Notes under the pieces: generated by a model | The model's database searches: none | The model's input: the letters and a program-made list of their open reading frames with translations, nothing else | Told to the model about the DNA's origin: nothing | DNA from: JBBQKP01 sp038326995 | Lineage (GTDB): Bacteria; Planctomycetota; Phycisphaerae; Tepidisphaerales; Tepidisphaeraceae | Length of the DNA stretch: 6,541 nt | Assembly (NCBI GenBank): GCA_038326995.1 | Contig: JBBQKP010000194.1 | Coordinates: 1 to 6,541 of the forward strand | Direction of reading: 5' to 3' | Position numbers and translations under genes: made by a program | Shown here: positions 6,197 through 6,541 of the stretch, piece by piece | How the letters are laid out: each line of letters begins with the position of its first letter | How positions within the stretch are numbered: the stretch's first letter is position 1

Positions 6197-6541
6197 TCAC
6201 GCCCCCGACGCCGCGGCCGCGTCTTCATACACCTCGCGCTCGCGGTCGTTCATCTGCGCCCGCATCCGCGCGATAATGCTGCTGTGCATCTGGCTCACGC
6301 GCGACTCGCTCAGGTCCAGGGTCTGACCGATTTCCTTCATCGTCATCTCTTCAAAATAATAGAGCAGGATGATCAACCGCTCGGCCCGGCTCAGGTCCTT
6401 GGTCATCAGCGCCTTGAGATCCTTCCGCTGCATTTCGCGAACGGGATCCATGCCCTTGCGGTCTTCAAGCACGTCGATCTCACGCACGTCCTTGTTGCTG
6501 TCGGTCTCGAACCACTTTCGACTCAGCGAGACAACGCCCAC
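6197..6541 (-). CDS. FliA/WhiG-family RNA polymerase sigma factor, C-terminal part
   Basis: Predicted alternative sigma factor that directs RNA polymerase to a specific promoter class. The gene runs off the window edge: the GTG codon at the edge is probably internal, and only the last 114 or so residues are seen, about half of a typical 240-aa FliA. The visible part covers the region 3-4 linker, then region 4.1 (LSRAERLIILLYYFEEMTM, 50-68) and the region 4.2 helix-turn-helix, KEIGQTLDLSESRVSQMHSS (69-88) followed by IIARMRAQM. The SESRVSQxHS signature is typical of the sigma-28/WhiG group and separates it from RpoD and ECF types. The acidic/Ala tail EDAAAASGA is not part of the family core. 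The targets may be motility or surface genes, but nothing in the window proves this. Confidence 0.9.
   Translation of the reverse strand: MGVVSLSRKWFETDSNKDVREIDVLEDRKGMDPVREMQRKDLKALMTKDLSRAERLIILLYYFEEMTMKEIGQTLDLSESRVSQMHSSIIARMRAQMNDREREVYEDAAAASGA

Noticed and set aside
6084..6326. + strand frame crossing the spacer into the sigma factor gene
   Set aside because: It contains the second REP-like hairpin, is antisense to conserved sigma region 4, and has no family signature.
1..6541. CRISPR array, tRNA, rRNA, insertion sequence or phage module
   Set aside because: No regularly spaced repeats, cloverleaf or rRNA-like stretches, transposase, integrase or phage structural motifs were seen on either strand.

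Overview
The window most likely comes from a planctomycete, with Phycisphaerae/Tepidisphaerales-like lineages the best guess. Three things suggest this. Two adjacent secreted proteins carry PEP-CTERM sorting tails. One of them also combines autotransporter-type beta-strand repeats with a two-repeat dockerin. A FliA/WhiG-type sigma factor lies nearby. The genes look GC-rich and the spacers more AT-rich. The taxonomic call is an inference from gene content, not from a marker gene.

Layout: (1) A complete UvrD/Rep/PcrA-type superfamily 1A DNA helicase on the + strand (104-2209). (2) A spacer of about 280 bp that probably holds the promoter and a strong Shine-Dalgarno site for the next gene. (3) A 535-aa exported protein (2492-4099) with signal peptide, beta-strand repeats, dockerin and PEP-CTERM motif, plus an unusual 30-residue tail after the sorting signal. 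(4) 53 bp downstream, a 210-aa exported PEP-CTERM protein (4153-4785). A hairpin spans the stop codon between the two, and a strong terminator hairpin closes the pair. (5) Convergent to these, on the - strand, an enlarged RNase HII-like protein (4897-5880). (6) A 316-bp spacer rich in inverted repeats, including two related 17-bp hairpins that look like an inverted REP/BIME-type pair. (7) The C-terminal part of a FliA/WhiG-family sigma factor on the - strand (6197 to the window edge).

Functionally, the helicase, RNase H-like protein and sigma factor are nucleic-acid housekeeping or regulatory proteins. The middle gene pair is a cell-surface module: both products should be exported by Sec and processed by an exosortase encoded elsewhere. 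The dockerin in the first and a possible cohesin-like body in the second raise the speculative idea that they bind each other. No CRISPR array, tRNA, rRNA, insertion sequence or defence island is visible. The most interesting items are the divergent RNase HII-like active site, the dockerin/PEP-CTERM pair with its odd tail, and the palindrome-rich spacer.
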